Positions 8,291 to 15,951 of a DNA stretch of 64,000 nucleotides are shown in pieces. The stretch's first letter is position 1, and every line of letters begins with the position of its first letter. The stretch comes from Natronobacillus azotifigens (lineage in GTDB: Bacteria > Bacillota > Bacilli > Bacillales > Amphibacillaceae), in assembly GCF_026805325.1 (NCBI RefSeq), contig NZ_JAPRAT010000001.1, forward strand, positions 124,001-188,000. The letters run 5' to 3'. A program made the translations under genes and the position numbers. Below the pieces are notes generated by a model. It saw only the letters and a list, made by a program, of their open reading frames with translations, was not told the origin of the DNA and ran no database searches.

Positions 8291-8938
8291 TTACCACAAC
8301 ATATCATGAAGACGACGATCAATTAGGTTGGTATCAATCGGGCATGTAGTATCATCTCTTCCGTATTGCCATGCCCATACGTTTGCTTGACAAGTCGGTT
8401 TAGCAGGATCGAATTCGGGTGCATCTCGACGACTTGTAATACCCGGTTCTGGTTCAGCGCTCCATAAAACGGATTGAACGGCAACTTGTTTATTTTGTGA
8501 AACGGCTTGACAATAAGCACTTGAGAAGTTTCCTTCATCAGGGTCATGGTAAAATCCAGGTTTATATCCTGTAGGTCGCATCGCTTCCACGTAACCAATA
8601 ATCCAGGCTGCATCCACTTCAAAGAAATTCTCTACGTTTGCAAACAGCATCGTACCTTCGGGTATTCCCAATCGTTTGGCGTGGAAAGCTGCATTTTGCG
8701 CCATAATCCTTCCTTCACGTTCCCCAATGGCAATCAGGAAATTACTATAAATCGGTAAAATTTTTGTCCCGCTATTGTGTAGAAGTTCTACTTCTTTTCG
8801 TGTAATTCCTTCAGCAGCTCCTTCTACTCGAACTAAATATCTTCCCCAAAATTCAGGTTTTCCATAATTATTTAATACACATTGATAAAGATCTTCCGTT
8901 ACATTCGTTGCTGAATCTACTCCCCATACATAACTCAA
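8291..8938 (-). CDS. DUF1906 glycoside-hydrolase-like protein
   Basis: This 215-residue protein has a DUF1906 (Rv2525c-like, glycoside-hydrolase-like TIM-barrel) fold. Visible motifs are WGVDSATNVTEDLYQCVLNNYG at the N-terminus, FWGRYL, ILPIYSNF, GTMLFANVE and PGFYHDPDEG, with the last strand VWAWQYGRD. Members are proposed to act on peptidoglycan or other polysaccharide. This one has no signal peptide, so it is either cytosolic, spore-associated or released by lysis. It is transcribed alone and divergently from the phosphoesterase. Confidence 0.8.
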   Translation of the reverse strand: MSYVWGVDSATNVTEDLYQCVLNNYGKPEFWGRYLVRVEGAAEGITRKEVELLHNSGTKILPIYSNFLIAIGEREGRIMAQNAAFHAKRLGIPEGTMLFANVENFFEVDAAWIIGYVEAMRPTGYKPGFYHDPDEGNFSSAYCQAVSQNKQVAVQSVLWSAEPEPGITSRRDAPEFDPAKPTCQANVWAWQYGRDDTTCPIDTNLIDRRLHDMLW

Positions 8939-9035
8939 TAATAAAACCCTTTCTATAAAAAATTCGTCTATTTATATATATGGAATAACTTATGAATGGC
9001 TACTCGTGATTTCGTATAGGACATGGAGGAGAATA

Positions 9036-9854
9036 ATGGAGAAAAAAAAGAAAAAGAAATTATTTGCGCTCGTATTATGCACGGTCGTTTTGTTTGTTAT
9101 GGGAAAATCATTTTATGATACAAATTTCTTCAAAGTAGTTGAAACCAAAATCACGTCGGATAAATTACCACCAGAGTCACGTTTGAAGATCCTTCAAATT
9201 AGTGATTTACATGCGAAAAATTTTGGTGTAAATAATCAACGGCTCAAGACGGAAATTGCTCAACTTAACCCGGACTTCATTGTCATTACAGGTGATCTAG
9301 TAGACCGCAGTACTAAAGATTTCACGGAAGTATTGCTTTTTATAGAAGAACTACTCGAATTAAATGAACATGTTTATTTTGTTTCAGGAAATCATGAATG
9401 GGGCAATCCGTCACATGAAATGCTATTTCAAGAGCTATCTTCTCTAGGTGTAGTGATGCTTGATAATACACATTCAGTAATATCAAATGGGGAGTCAACG
9501 ATAAACCTGATGGGAATTGCAGATGTGTCAACCAAACATGATGATCTGGATGCTGCTTGGCAAGGAGTGAATCAAGAACTGTATACGATTCTCTTATCTC
9601 ATACACCAATCCGTGTGGCGAAGACGATTGATTTGACACTGAGTGGGCATACACATGGAGGACAAATTCGTTTCCCAGGAATAGGAGGTGTGATCGCACC
9701 AGATCAAGGGTTTTTCCCTACATATGACAAGGGGCTGTATACGTTAGAACAAGGAAATTATTTGTATATTGATAGTGGACTAGGAACGAGTGTACTTCCT
9801 ATTCGATTTTTCAATCAAAGTCAAATCAGTTTGATAATCATCGAAGGTGAATAA
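9036..9854 (+). CDS. membrane-anchored metallophosphoesterase (YkuE-like)
   Basis: This 272-residue protein has an N-terminal lysine run and a single hydrophobic anchor (about residues 9-27), then a calcineurin-type phosphoesterase domain. The dimetal motifs are all present: SDLHAKNFG, GDLVDR, GNHEWG, LLSHTP and SGHTHGGQIRFP. The architecture fits the YkuE/YkoQ group, some of which act on lipids or UDP-sugars at the membrane. I place the start at the ATG at 9036, after GGAGGAGAAT. A frame extends 10 codons upstream without a ribosome site. A terminator follows. Confidence 0.85.
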   Translation: MEKKKKKKLFALVLCTVVLFVMGKSFYDTNFFKVVETKITSDKLPPESRLKILQISDLHAKNFGVNNQRLKTEIAQLNPDFIVITGDLVDRSTKDFTEVLLFIEELLELNEHVYFVSGNHEWGNPSHEMLFQELSSLGVVMLDNTHSVISNGESTINLMGIADVSTKHDDLDAAWQGVNQELYTILLSHTPIRVAKTIDLTLSGHTHGGQIRFPGIGGVIAPDQGFFPTYDKGLYTLEQGNYLYIDSGLGTSVLPIRFFNQSQISLIIIEGE

Positions 9855-9864
9855 TGTTAACTGG

Positions 9865-9903
9865 AAAAAACGACAAGAGACTCATAGTATCTTGTCGTTT
9901 TAC
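9865..9903 (+). terminator. Terminator after the phosphoesterase
   Basis: The stem AAAACGACAAGA / TCTTGTCGTTTT has an 11-nt loop. Its T tract runs straight into the left end of family-1 copy 2. Confidence 0.8.
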
Positions 9904-10085
9904 TTATGCCGGAGTATACGTCCGTAAGACTCCCACATCAAAACAACGTGAATACCAGGTTGTCTAAGTGTTAATAACGGACGCTAGCAATCCGAATCGT
10001 TCAAGGGCCTTTACGTCATCCTTTAGGGCTAACAAACAGCGGGGGGGGATACCTAAAAACTTTCACTAATTGAAGTTTCACTTAT
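9903..10085 (+). repeat. Family-1 dispersed repeat, copy 2 (long form, worn)
   Basis: This is a long-form copy with the 24-bp middle module (two CCTTTA.G units). The TTTAT flanks are worn to TTAT on both sides and several stem positions no longer pair (AGTGTTAATAACGG in place of AGTGGGAGTAACGG), so it is an old copy. The left end overlaps the phosphoesterase terminator, and the right end abuts family-2 copy B. Confidence 0.85.
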
Positions 10086-10180
10086 TGGAAAGTGTCACGC
10101 TATAGCTTGTCACCATCAGCACCTTACAAGATATAGCTTTTTAGAAGTGCCTGGTGATTTCCCGATTTATCTTACAAATA
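10081..10180 (+). repeat. Family-2 dispersed repeat, copy B
   Basis: GGAAAGTGTCACGCTATAGC followed by TTGTCACCATCAGCACCTTACAAGATATAG matches the family-2 core. It begins directly at the right end of family-1 copy 2. The palindrome pair is collapsed as in copy A. The weaker tail (AGAAGTGCCTGGTGATTTCCCG) aligns with AAAAGTGCCGGATGGTTTTCACGG in the copy at 13995. Confidence 0.7.
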
Positions 10181-10318
10181 AAAACATAATAGATGTGGTT
10201 GAAACATAGTTTTATAGTTAAAGCAGGGGTCCACTCTATGATTAGAATTAAAAAAAGTGGTTTAAGCATGAAAAAGTAAGGTTATGTATATACGTGGACT
10301 TAATTATCTGCATTCGTA

Positions 10319-10347
10319 TTGACTATGTATACTAATCCTATTTAAAT
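10319..10347 (+). promoter_or_regulatory. Candidate sigma-A promoter of the amino-acid ABC importer
   Basis: TTGACT, a 17-nt spacer, then TTAAAT lies about 155 bp before the binding-protein gene. The rest of 10181-10503 is AT-rich with no gene. I looked for T-box and riboswitch motifs here and saw none. Confidence 0.35.
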
Positions 10348-10503
10348 GTAGAAGGGAGTGGCAGTAACTACTGATTGATTTGGAATGATGAATTGCTAGA
10401 ATAATTAAAGCACCACACCACTTTTTTTAAAAGTATGGATAAGGGCTTAAAATTCTTTTGTAAAAAAAGAAAAAAGTGGAAAAAACAAAAGGAGAATAAG
10501 TTG

Positions 10504-11292
10504 ATGAAAAAAGTATTAAGTTTATTGTTACTAGTTTTAATTTTTGTTTTAGTGGCTTGTGATGACGGGAATTCAGCTGAAGGGGTAGAATCAGAATTTG
10601 ATTTAGTACAAAATGGGCAACTGACGTTTGCTTCATCAGGTGAATTTCGACCATTTAGTTATATGGAAGGAACAGAAATGGTAGGGTATGATGTTGCAGT
10701 TGGTAAAGCAATTGCAGAAGAACTAGGGCTTGAGCCAAACCCAACAAGAGCTGTATTTTCAGGTATCGTTACTGGTGTTAATGAGGGGCGTTACGATATT
10801 GCCGTAGCAAGTCACACGATTACAGAAGAACGTTTAGAACAAGTTGATTTTAGTATTCCATATTATTACTCTGGTCCAGTGGTTTATACGAGACCAGATA
10901 GTGATATCGAAACTTTAGATGATTTGAATGGTCGAGAAATTGCAGTTGCTCGTGGAACAACATACATTGAAATAGCTGAAGAATATACCGACAATACACC
11001 ACAAGTAGATAGTGATGTCGTTGCATTGCAATCTTTGTCAAGCGGACATTATGATGTAGTAATCACGGATGATATTACAGGCATGACAGGTATCGATAAT
11101 GGATTAGAAATTGAATCAAGATTTTATTTAGGTGTTAGTGAGCAAGCGATTGCTGTGAACAAAGATAATCCAGAATTACTAGAAGCTATTAATGAGATAT
11201 TACAAGACATGATCGATAGTGGTGAACTTCGAGGATTATCTGAAGAATGGATTGGTGTAGATATAACAGTAGAGCCAGAGGATGAAGAGTAA
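10504..11292 (+). CDS. amino-acid ABC transporter substrate-binding lipoprotein
   Basis: This 262-residue family-3 solute-binding protein has a lipoprotein signal: MKKVLSLLLLVLIFVLVAC, with Cys at about residue 19, to be lipidated. The mature part has the family pattern LTFASSGEFRPFSYMEG, VGYDVAVGKAIAEELG, GRYDIAVASHTITEERLEQVDFSIPYY and REIAVARGTTYIEIA. It captures a polar amino acid or cystine for the permease and ATPase encoded downstream. The start is ATG at 10504 after AAAGGAGAATAAG; a longer frame begins at 10435 without a ribosome site. A repeat insertion lies between it and the permease gene. Confidence 0.92.
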   Translation: MKKVLSLLLLVLIFVLVACDDGNSAEGVESEFDLVQNGQLTFASSGEFRPFSYMEGTEMVGYDVAVGKAIAEELGLEPNPTRAVFSGIVTGVNEGRYDIAVASHTITEERLEQVDFSIPYYYSGPVVYTRPDSDIETLDDLNGREIAVARGTTYIEIAEEYTDNTPQVDSDVVALQSLSSGHYDVVITDDITGMTGIDNGLEIESRFYLGVSEQAIAVNKDNPELLEAINEILQDMIDSGELRGLSEEWIGVDITVEPEDEE

Positions 11293-11316
11293 TAAATCAT
11301 TGATTATGCTTATTTG

Positions 11317-11341
11317 CCCTATGTGTATGAAGCACATAGGG
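11317..11341 (+). other. Hairpin after the binding-protein gene
   Basis: CCCTATGTG / CACATAGGG is a perfect 9-bp stem with a 7-nt loop, without a T run. It may stabilise the 3' end of the binding-protein message or attenuate readthrough into the permease gene, a usual arrangement when the binding protein must be in excess. Confidence 0.45.
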
Positions 11342-11387
11342 TGAATATTTAAGTCGTCAAATGGATTACATAAGCTAGTTCAGATAG

Positions 11388-11462
11388 TGTAATCGTCTGC
11401 GTCCCGCATTCAAAACACCGAGCAAATGAAATGGGTATCAGTGAGAATGAACGGACGATAAA
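11388..11462 (+). repeat. Strongly decayed left half of a family-1 repeat
   Basis: CGTCTGCGTCCCGCATTCAA followed by AACACCGAGCAAATGAAATGGG and ending in AACGGACG follows the order of the family-1 left hairpin but with many changes. It lies 60 bp before an intact copy. Confidence 0.4.
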
Positions 11463-11521
11463 AATTGAATATTTCAACTTACAAGCAGTTGGAGACATAT
11501 TCTCTTACCGATTGGTTTTAT

Positions 11522-11679
11522 TTTATCCCGGAGCAAACGTCCGTAAGACTCCCACTTCAAAACAGTGAGAATCCCAAGTTGTTTACGTGGGAGTAACGGA
11601 CGCTAGCACCCCGAATGGTTCAACTAACAATCAGTGGGGGGATACCTAAAAACCCCCACTGGTTGAAGTTACACTTTAT
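11522..11679 (+). repeat. Family-1 dispersed repeat, copy 3 (short form), inside an operon
   Basis: This is a 158-bp short-form copy with TTTAT at both ends and both hairpins mostly intact. It lies between the binding-protein and permease genes of one ABC importer. Its right TTTAT ends one base before the AGAAGGAG ribosome site of the permease gene. Confidence 0.92.
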
Positions 11680-11697
11680 AAGAAGGAGTGAAATTAC

Positions 11698-12360
11698 TTG
11701 GAGGCAGTAATAGAATTTTTTGAAATCTTCATAAACAGTACGGATGTTTTCTTCCGTGGTTTATGGATTACCTTACGTTTATCTGTTGTATCGTTATTAA
11801 TTGCGTTAGTGATTGGTTTGTTTTTTGCTATGTTAAAAATTTCGAACGTGAAAGCATTGGAACGCATTGCAGACATGTATATCTGGATTGTTCGAGGAAC
11901 GCCATTAATTGTTCAAATATTTATTTTATTTTACGGACTTACGGATGTTTTTCTCATTTCCATGTTTTGGGCTGCAGCGATCGCATTAGCCTTCCATAGC
12001 GGTGCTTATATTGCTGAGATTATTCGAGGAGCCATTCAATCCGTTGATATGGGACAAACAGAAGCAGCCCGTTCTCTTGGAATGACACAGAGTCTTGCCA
12101 TGCGGCGAATTATTTTACCACAGGCTTTTCGCCGTGCTGTCCCATCTCTAGGGAATCAATTTATCATAGGGATTAAAGATTCCTCCCTTGCTTCTTTTAT
12201 TGGTATTCAAGAGTTATTCGGTGTGGCTAACTCTTTAGGGTCTAACTCCTTTAATTATATGCCATACTTTTTGTCTGTAGCAGTTTACTATTTATTAATT
12301 GTTTTGATACTTACATTTTGTGTAAACCGACTCGAAAAGAAATTAGCAGTAAGCGACTAA
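11698..12360 (+). CDS. amino-acid ABC transporter permease
   Basis: This 220-residue permease of the His/Glu/Gln/Arg/opine class has about five membrane segments. The EAA loop that contacts the ATPase is visible as [11 protein letters not shown], followed by [14 protein letters not shown]. The start is TTG at 11698 with AGAAGGAG upstream; no ATG fits the family N-terminus. It forms an importer with the ATPase 13 bp downstream and the lipoprotein upstream. The repeat copy upstream must be transcribed through if the three genes share a promoter. Confidence 0.92.
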   Translation: MEAVIEFFEIFINSTDVFFRGLWITLRLSVVSLLIALVIGLFFAMLKISNVKALERIADMYIWIVRGTPLIVQIFILFYGLTDVFLISMFWAAAIALAFHSGAYIAEIIRGAIQSVDMGQTEAARSLGMTQSLAMRRIILPQAFRRAVPSLGNQFIIGIKDSSLASFIGIQELFGVANSLGSNSFNYMPYFLSVAVYYLLIVLILTFCVNRLEKKLAVSD

Positions 12361-12373
12361 AGGAGAGAAAATT

Positions 12374-13117
12374 ATGAGTGAGGCAAAAGAAATGATCCGA
12401 GTAGAAAAATTAAACAAATCATTTGGTGACTTGCATGTATTAAAAGATATTGATCTGAAAGTTAATGAGAGTGACGTTGTCGTATTAATTGGAGCAAGTG
12501 GATCAGGGAAAAGTACATTACTTCGGTGTTTGAATTTTTTAGAAATCAAAAATAGTGGAAACATTATTATTGAAGGAGAGCAAATAGAAAAAGAGACGCA
12601 TAATTTAAATAAAGTTCGTGAACGGGTTGGGATGGTATTTCAACATTTTAATTTATTCCCACATAAAACGGTTTTAGAAAATGTTATCGAAGCACCAGTT
12701 CAAGTAAAGAAGATGCGCCAAAGTGAAGCAGAGGAAATAGGAAAGGAATTATTAAATAAGGTGGGTCTTGGTGATAAAAACAATGAGTATCCATCCAAAT
12801 TGTCTGGTGGACAAAAACAACGTGTTGCTATTGCACGTGCGTTAGCAATGAATCCAGACGTCATGTTATTCGATGAACCAACTTCTGCGCTTGATCCGGA
12901 ATTGGTTGGAGAAGTATTAGCAACCATGAAAGAACTCGGAGAAGAGGGGATGACAATGGTTGTAGTTACCCATGAAATGGGATTTGCTCGAGAAGTAGGC
13001 GATTGGGTTGTCTATATGCACGATGGAAAAATCGTTGAAACAGGGAAACCATCAGATATTTTCGATAATCCAAAAGAAGAACGAACGCAAGCATTTCTCA
13101 ACTCGGTATTACATTAA
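12374..13117 (+). CDS. amino-acid ABC transporter ATP-binding protein (GlnQ-like)
   Basis: This 247-residue ATPase carries Walker [11 protein letters not shown]-loop [10 protein letters not shown], signature LSGGQKQR, Walker [15 protein letters not shown] and switch [27 protein letters not shown] is typical of polar amino-acid importers (GlnQ/ArtM/TcyN group). It lies 13 bp after the permease gene with AAAGGAGAG before the ATG. A terminator follows. Which amino acid is carried cannot be told. Confidence 0.94.
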   Translation: MSEAKEMIRVEKLNKSFGDLHVLKDIDLKVNESDVVVLIGASGSGKSTLLRCLNFLEIKNSGNIIIEGEQIEKETHNLNKVRERVGMVFQHFNLFPHKTVLENVIEAPVQVKKMRQSEAEEIGKELLNKVGLGDKNNEYPSKLSGGQKQRVAIARALAMNPDVMLFDEPTSALDPELVGEVLATMKELGEEGMTMVVVTHEMGFAREVGDWVVYMHDGKIVETGKPSDIFDNPKEERTQAFLNSVLH

Positions 13118-13121
13118 ATAC

Positions 13122-13161
13122 AAAAGAAAAGCTTCCAAAAAGTCGGAAGTTTTTCTTTTTT
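13122..13161 (+). terminator. Terminator of the amino-acid ABC operon
   Basis: The stem AAGAAAAGCTTCC / GGAAGTTTTTCTT (one mismatch), with an 8-nt loop, is followed by T residues directly after the ATPase stop. Confidence 0.8.
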
Positions 13162-13204
13162 GTATTGATCCTGAAGTGACGTGTGTAAGATTTCCGTACC
13201 ATCT

Positions 13205-13262
13205 TTCATGATTAACAAGTAGTGGGAAAATTTGAAAATTCTCAGTGATTAAAGTTTCCCTT
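13205..13262 (+). repeat. Decayed 3' end of a family-1 repeat
   Basis: ATGATTAACAAGTAGTGGG, an AT-rich centre and CTCAGTGATTAAAGTTTCCC follow the order of the family-1 right hairpin and end (CTAACAATCAGTGGG … CACTGATTGAAGTTTCAC) with many changes. Confidence 0.4.
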
Positions 13263-13339
13263 TCGTTAGTATATCCTTTAATATAGTACATATAACAATG
13301 ATAAAAGCTTTCCCTCATTCATGAAAGGAGTGTTTTAGT

Positions 13340-13945
13340 ATGTTGTCCATAGATCCTAAAGATTTATCTGCAAAAGAAAAATATAAATTTTTGATTGGGA
13401 GTATTATCCCTCGACCGATCGCATTTGTAACGACATTAGCTGAAGACGGAACCTTAAATGCAGCTCCATTTAGTTATTTTTCTGTTGTGTCTGCACAACC
13501 TCCAATGATTTCTATATCGATTCAACGATCTGGATTAGATCAGAAGGATACTGCTAGAAATATTTTGTCAGCAAAATCATTTGTTGTACATATAGTAGAT
13601 GAGAAGAATGTGGTGCAAGTGAACGAAACTGCCGCAACATTACCCTCAGATCAAAGCGAAGTTATTCTTTCAGGACTGACGCCTATTCCTAGTGAGAAAA
13701 TTCATGTGCCAGGAATAAAGGAAGCAAAAATTCGAATGGAATGTAGATTGGAACAAGCAATCGAGATAGGTAGAGAGGCGCCAAGTGCAGACTTAATAAT
13801 TGGAGAAATTGTTCGATTTCATATAGATAATAACATTTATCAAGACGGTCGAATTGATGCTTCGAAGCTAGCTGCAGTTAGTCGATTAGCGGGGAATAAC
13901 TACGCGAAAATAGGGGAGATTTTTGCTTTAGAACGCCCTGATTAA
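13340..13945 (+). CDS. flavin reductase family protein
   Basis: This 201-residue FMN-binding split-barrel protein of the flavoredoxin/flavin reductase group carries GSIIPRPIAFVTTLAEDGTLNAAPFSYFSVVSAQPPMISI, the flavin-binding region, and ADLIIGEIVRFHI in the second half. It probably reduces flavin for, or moves electrons to, a partner monooxygenase, but no partner is next to it. AAAGGAGTG precedes the ATG. It is monocistronic, with a very long hairpin terminator 100 bp on. Confidence 0.85.
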   Translation: MLSIDPKDLSAKEKYKFLIGSIIPRPIAFVTTLAEDGTLNAAPFSYFSVVSAQPPMISISIQRSGLDQKDTARNILSAKSFVVHIVDEKNVVQVNETAATLPSDQSEVILSGLTPIPSEKIHVPGIKEAKIRMECRLEQAIEIGREAPSADLIIGEIVRFHIDNNIYQDGRIDASKLAAVSRLAGNNYAKIGEIFALERPD

Positions 13946-13994
13946 AAAGATTATTTCTTTGTTGACTCATTTTCTGACTTATCTTTTTATCTTT

Positions 13995-14211
13995 AAAATG
14001 GATGCAAAGGATTTTCTAGTATAACAGTAGAGTCTGATGGTTGCTTTCCCATAAGTAAAACGACAGATGACCATGAATGGTTATCTGTCGTTTTACTTAT
14101 GGGAAAGTGTCACGCTATAGCGTGACATGACAAGCGTTCGCTTGTCACCATCAGATCCTTACAAAATATAGTTTCTTGTTGTTTTTTAAAAGTGCCGGAT
14201 GGTTTTCACGG
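13995..14211 (+). repeat. Family-2 dispersed repeat, copy C (best preserved)
   Basis: The copy begins near GATGCAAAGGATTTTCTAGT. It holds a near-perfect hairpin (arms 14045-14073 and 14079-14106, roughly 28 bp, ending in TTTCCC/GGGAAA), which must also terminate the flavin reductase transcript. Next come two perfect 20-bp palindromes that abut: TGTCACGCTATAGCGTGACA at 14108-14127 and TGACAAGCGTTCGCTTGTCA at 14128-14147. The tail runs to ACGG at 14211, directly against the TTTAT of family-1 copy 4. Confidence 0.8.
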
Positions 14212-14393
14212 TTTATCCCGGAGCAACCGTCCGTAAGAATCCCATTTCAAAACAACGAGAATATCAAGTTGTTTAAGTGGGAGTAACGGACGCTAGCACC
14301 CCGAATGGTTCAAAGGCCTTTAGGTCATCCTTTAGGGCTAACAATCAGTGGGGGAATACCTAAAAACCCCCACTGATTGAAGTTTCACTTTAT
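14212..14393 (+). repeat. Family-1 dispersed repeat, copy 4 (long form)
   Basis: This is a 182-bp long-form copy with TTTAT on both sides and the complete 24-bp middle module. The right hairpin is perfect (13 bp), and the left hairpin has two mismatches. It abuts family-2 copy C. Between 14394 and 14662 there is AT-rich sequence with no gene, presumably the trpB promoter region. Confidence 0.93.
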
Positions 14394-14662
14394 CTTGTGG
14401 GAAAGGATAAAGTTTATTATTAAGGATAACATTTCAGAACAGTTATAACCAAGCGACTTAGCTTCGAACTCTAAAAACTAGGTAACTTCATGAAGCAATT
14501 GATTATAATTCATAATCGATTAGCATGCTAACCATGATCTCTTTACCTCATTGATTCAACCAGTTACTACGTATTTAAGGATTTTGATACAAATTATAAT
14601 TGCAAAACTAGTCTGAAATGTTAAACTAATAGAGAGATTTTAGTATAGAGGAGCTGAGTTCA

Positions 14663-15826
14663 GTGGGAGAGCAGTTGAGTAGAGAAGGTCTATTTGGGGA
14701 GTTTGGTGGTAGCTATATTCCCGACGATTTAAAAAAAGTATTATCGATATTAAGTGAGCAATTTGAAAAATATAAACAGGATAAAGAGTTTCAAGAAGAA
14801 TTCGCGTATTATTTAAGAGCTTTTGTCGGTCGTGAAAATCCATTAACTTTTGCTGAGAACCTAACGAACAAAGTTGATGGAGCGAAAATCTACTTAAAAC
14901 GTGAAGATCTTAATCATACTGGTGCGCATAAGATTAATAACGTGATTGGTCAAATATTATTGGCAAAACGAATGGGCGTCACACGTATTATTGCAGAAAC
15001 TGGTGCTGGACAACATGGTGTAGCTACTGCAACGGCATGTGCGATGTTTGGCATTTCTTGCACCATTTATATGGGGAAAGTGGATATTAAGCGTCAGGAG
15101 TTAAATGTTTTCCGAATGGAATTGTTAGGCGCAAAAGTAGTTTCTGTAGATTCGGGACAAGGACGATTAAAAGATGCGGTCGATGCAGCATTAAAAGATT
15201 TGGTCGAAAACTATCAAAATACTTTTTACCTACTAGGTTCAGCAGTTGGTCCACATCCGTATCCAACGATGGTTAAGCATTTCCAAGCAATTATTAGTGA
15301 AGAATCCAAACGTCAAATTTTAGAAGCGGAAGGAAAGTTACCAACAGCAGTTGTTGCTTGTGTTGGTGGTGGTAGTAATGCGATTGGTGCTTTTGCACAT
15401 TACATCCCTGAAAAAGATGTGCGTCTAATTGGTGTTGAGCCAACAGAAGCTGCATCAATCACGAAAGGTGTCCCTGCAGTCATTCATGGGTTTAAGTGCT
15501 TAACACTACTGGATGAAAACGAGCAACCTTTGCCAACCAATTCGATTGCGGCAGGATTGGATTATCCAGGTGTGGGCCCAGAACATAGTTTTCTAAAAAC
15601 GAATGGTCGAGCTGAATATGTGGCAGTTAGTGGGCAAGAAGCATTAGAGGCATTTCAAGAGTTATCTAAAGTAGAAGGAATTATTCCGGCTTTAGAGAGT
15701 TCTCATGCAATAGCTTATGCAATAAAACTGGCAGCTAGTTTAGAAAAAGACGATATTATAGTGGTTAACTTATCAGGGCGTGGTGACAAGGATGTTGCAC
15801 AGGTTTTCGATATGTTGAAGAAATGA
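14663..15826 (+). CDS. trpB: tryptophan synthase beta subunit, outside a trp operon
   Basis: This 387-residue PLP enzyme joins indole and serine to give tryptophan. PLP lysine Lys90 (HTGAHKINN), catalytic Glu112 (AETGAGQHG) and the phosphate loop GGGSNAIG (235-242) are present, as is LDYPGVGPEHS. The stretch that normally reads VEAAG…HAATLTKG is about eight or nine residues shorter here (IGVEPTEAASITKG). No trpA or other trp gene is adjacent, and a terminator follows directly, so it is a stand-alone TrpB that may salvage indole or be a second copy. The start is GTG at 14663 after GAGGAGC. Confidence 0.93.
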   Translation: MGEQLSREGLFGEFGGSYIPDDLKKVLSILSEQFEKYKQDKEFQEEFAYYLRAFVGRENPLTFAENLTNKVDGAKIYLKREDLNHTGAHKINNVIGQILLAKRMGVTRIIAETGAGQHGVATATACAMFGISCTIYMGKVDIKRQELNVFRMELLGAKVVSVDSGQGRLKDAVDAALKDLVENYQNTFYLLGSAVGPHPYPTMVKHFQAIISEESKRQILEAEGKLPTAVVACVGGGSNAIGAFAHYIPEKDVRLIGVEPTEAASITKGVPAVIHGFKCLTLLDENEQPLPTNSIAAGLDYPGVGPEHSFLKTNGRAEYVAVSGQEALEAFQELSKVEGIIPALESSHAIAYAIKLAASLEKDDIIVVNLSGRGDKDVAQVFDMLKK

Positions 15827-15830
15827 AAAA

Positions 15831-15866
15831 GACAGACTCTGGGGTTTAGCCAGAGTCTATTTTCTT
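15831..15866 (+). terminator. Terminator after trpB
   Basis: The stem AGACTCTGG / CCAGAGTCT with a 7-nt loop is followed by ATTTTCTTTTT. Confidence 0.85.
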
Positions 15867-15951
15867 TTTATATCTGTTAGAAAATGCTATCATCTCTGTA
15901 GTTTTGTGCTATAGTGAGGTAGTCTGGATTTTTCAAAAGGAAGTGATGCAA

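Noticed and set aside
10181..10503. T-box or amino-acid riboswitch before the ABC importer
   Set aside because: No AGGGTGGNACCGCG-type box or recognisable stem pattern is present.
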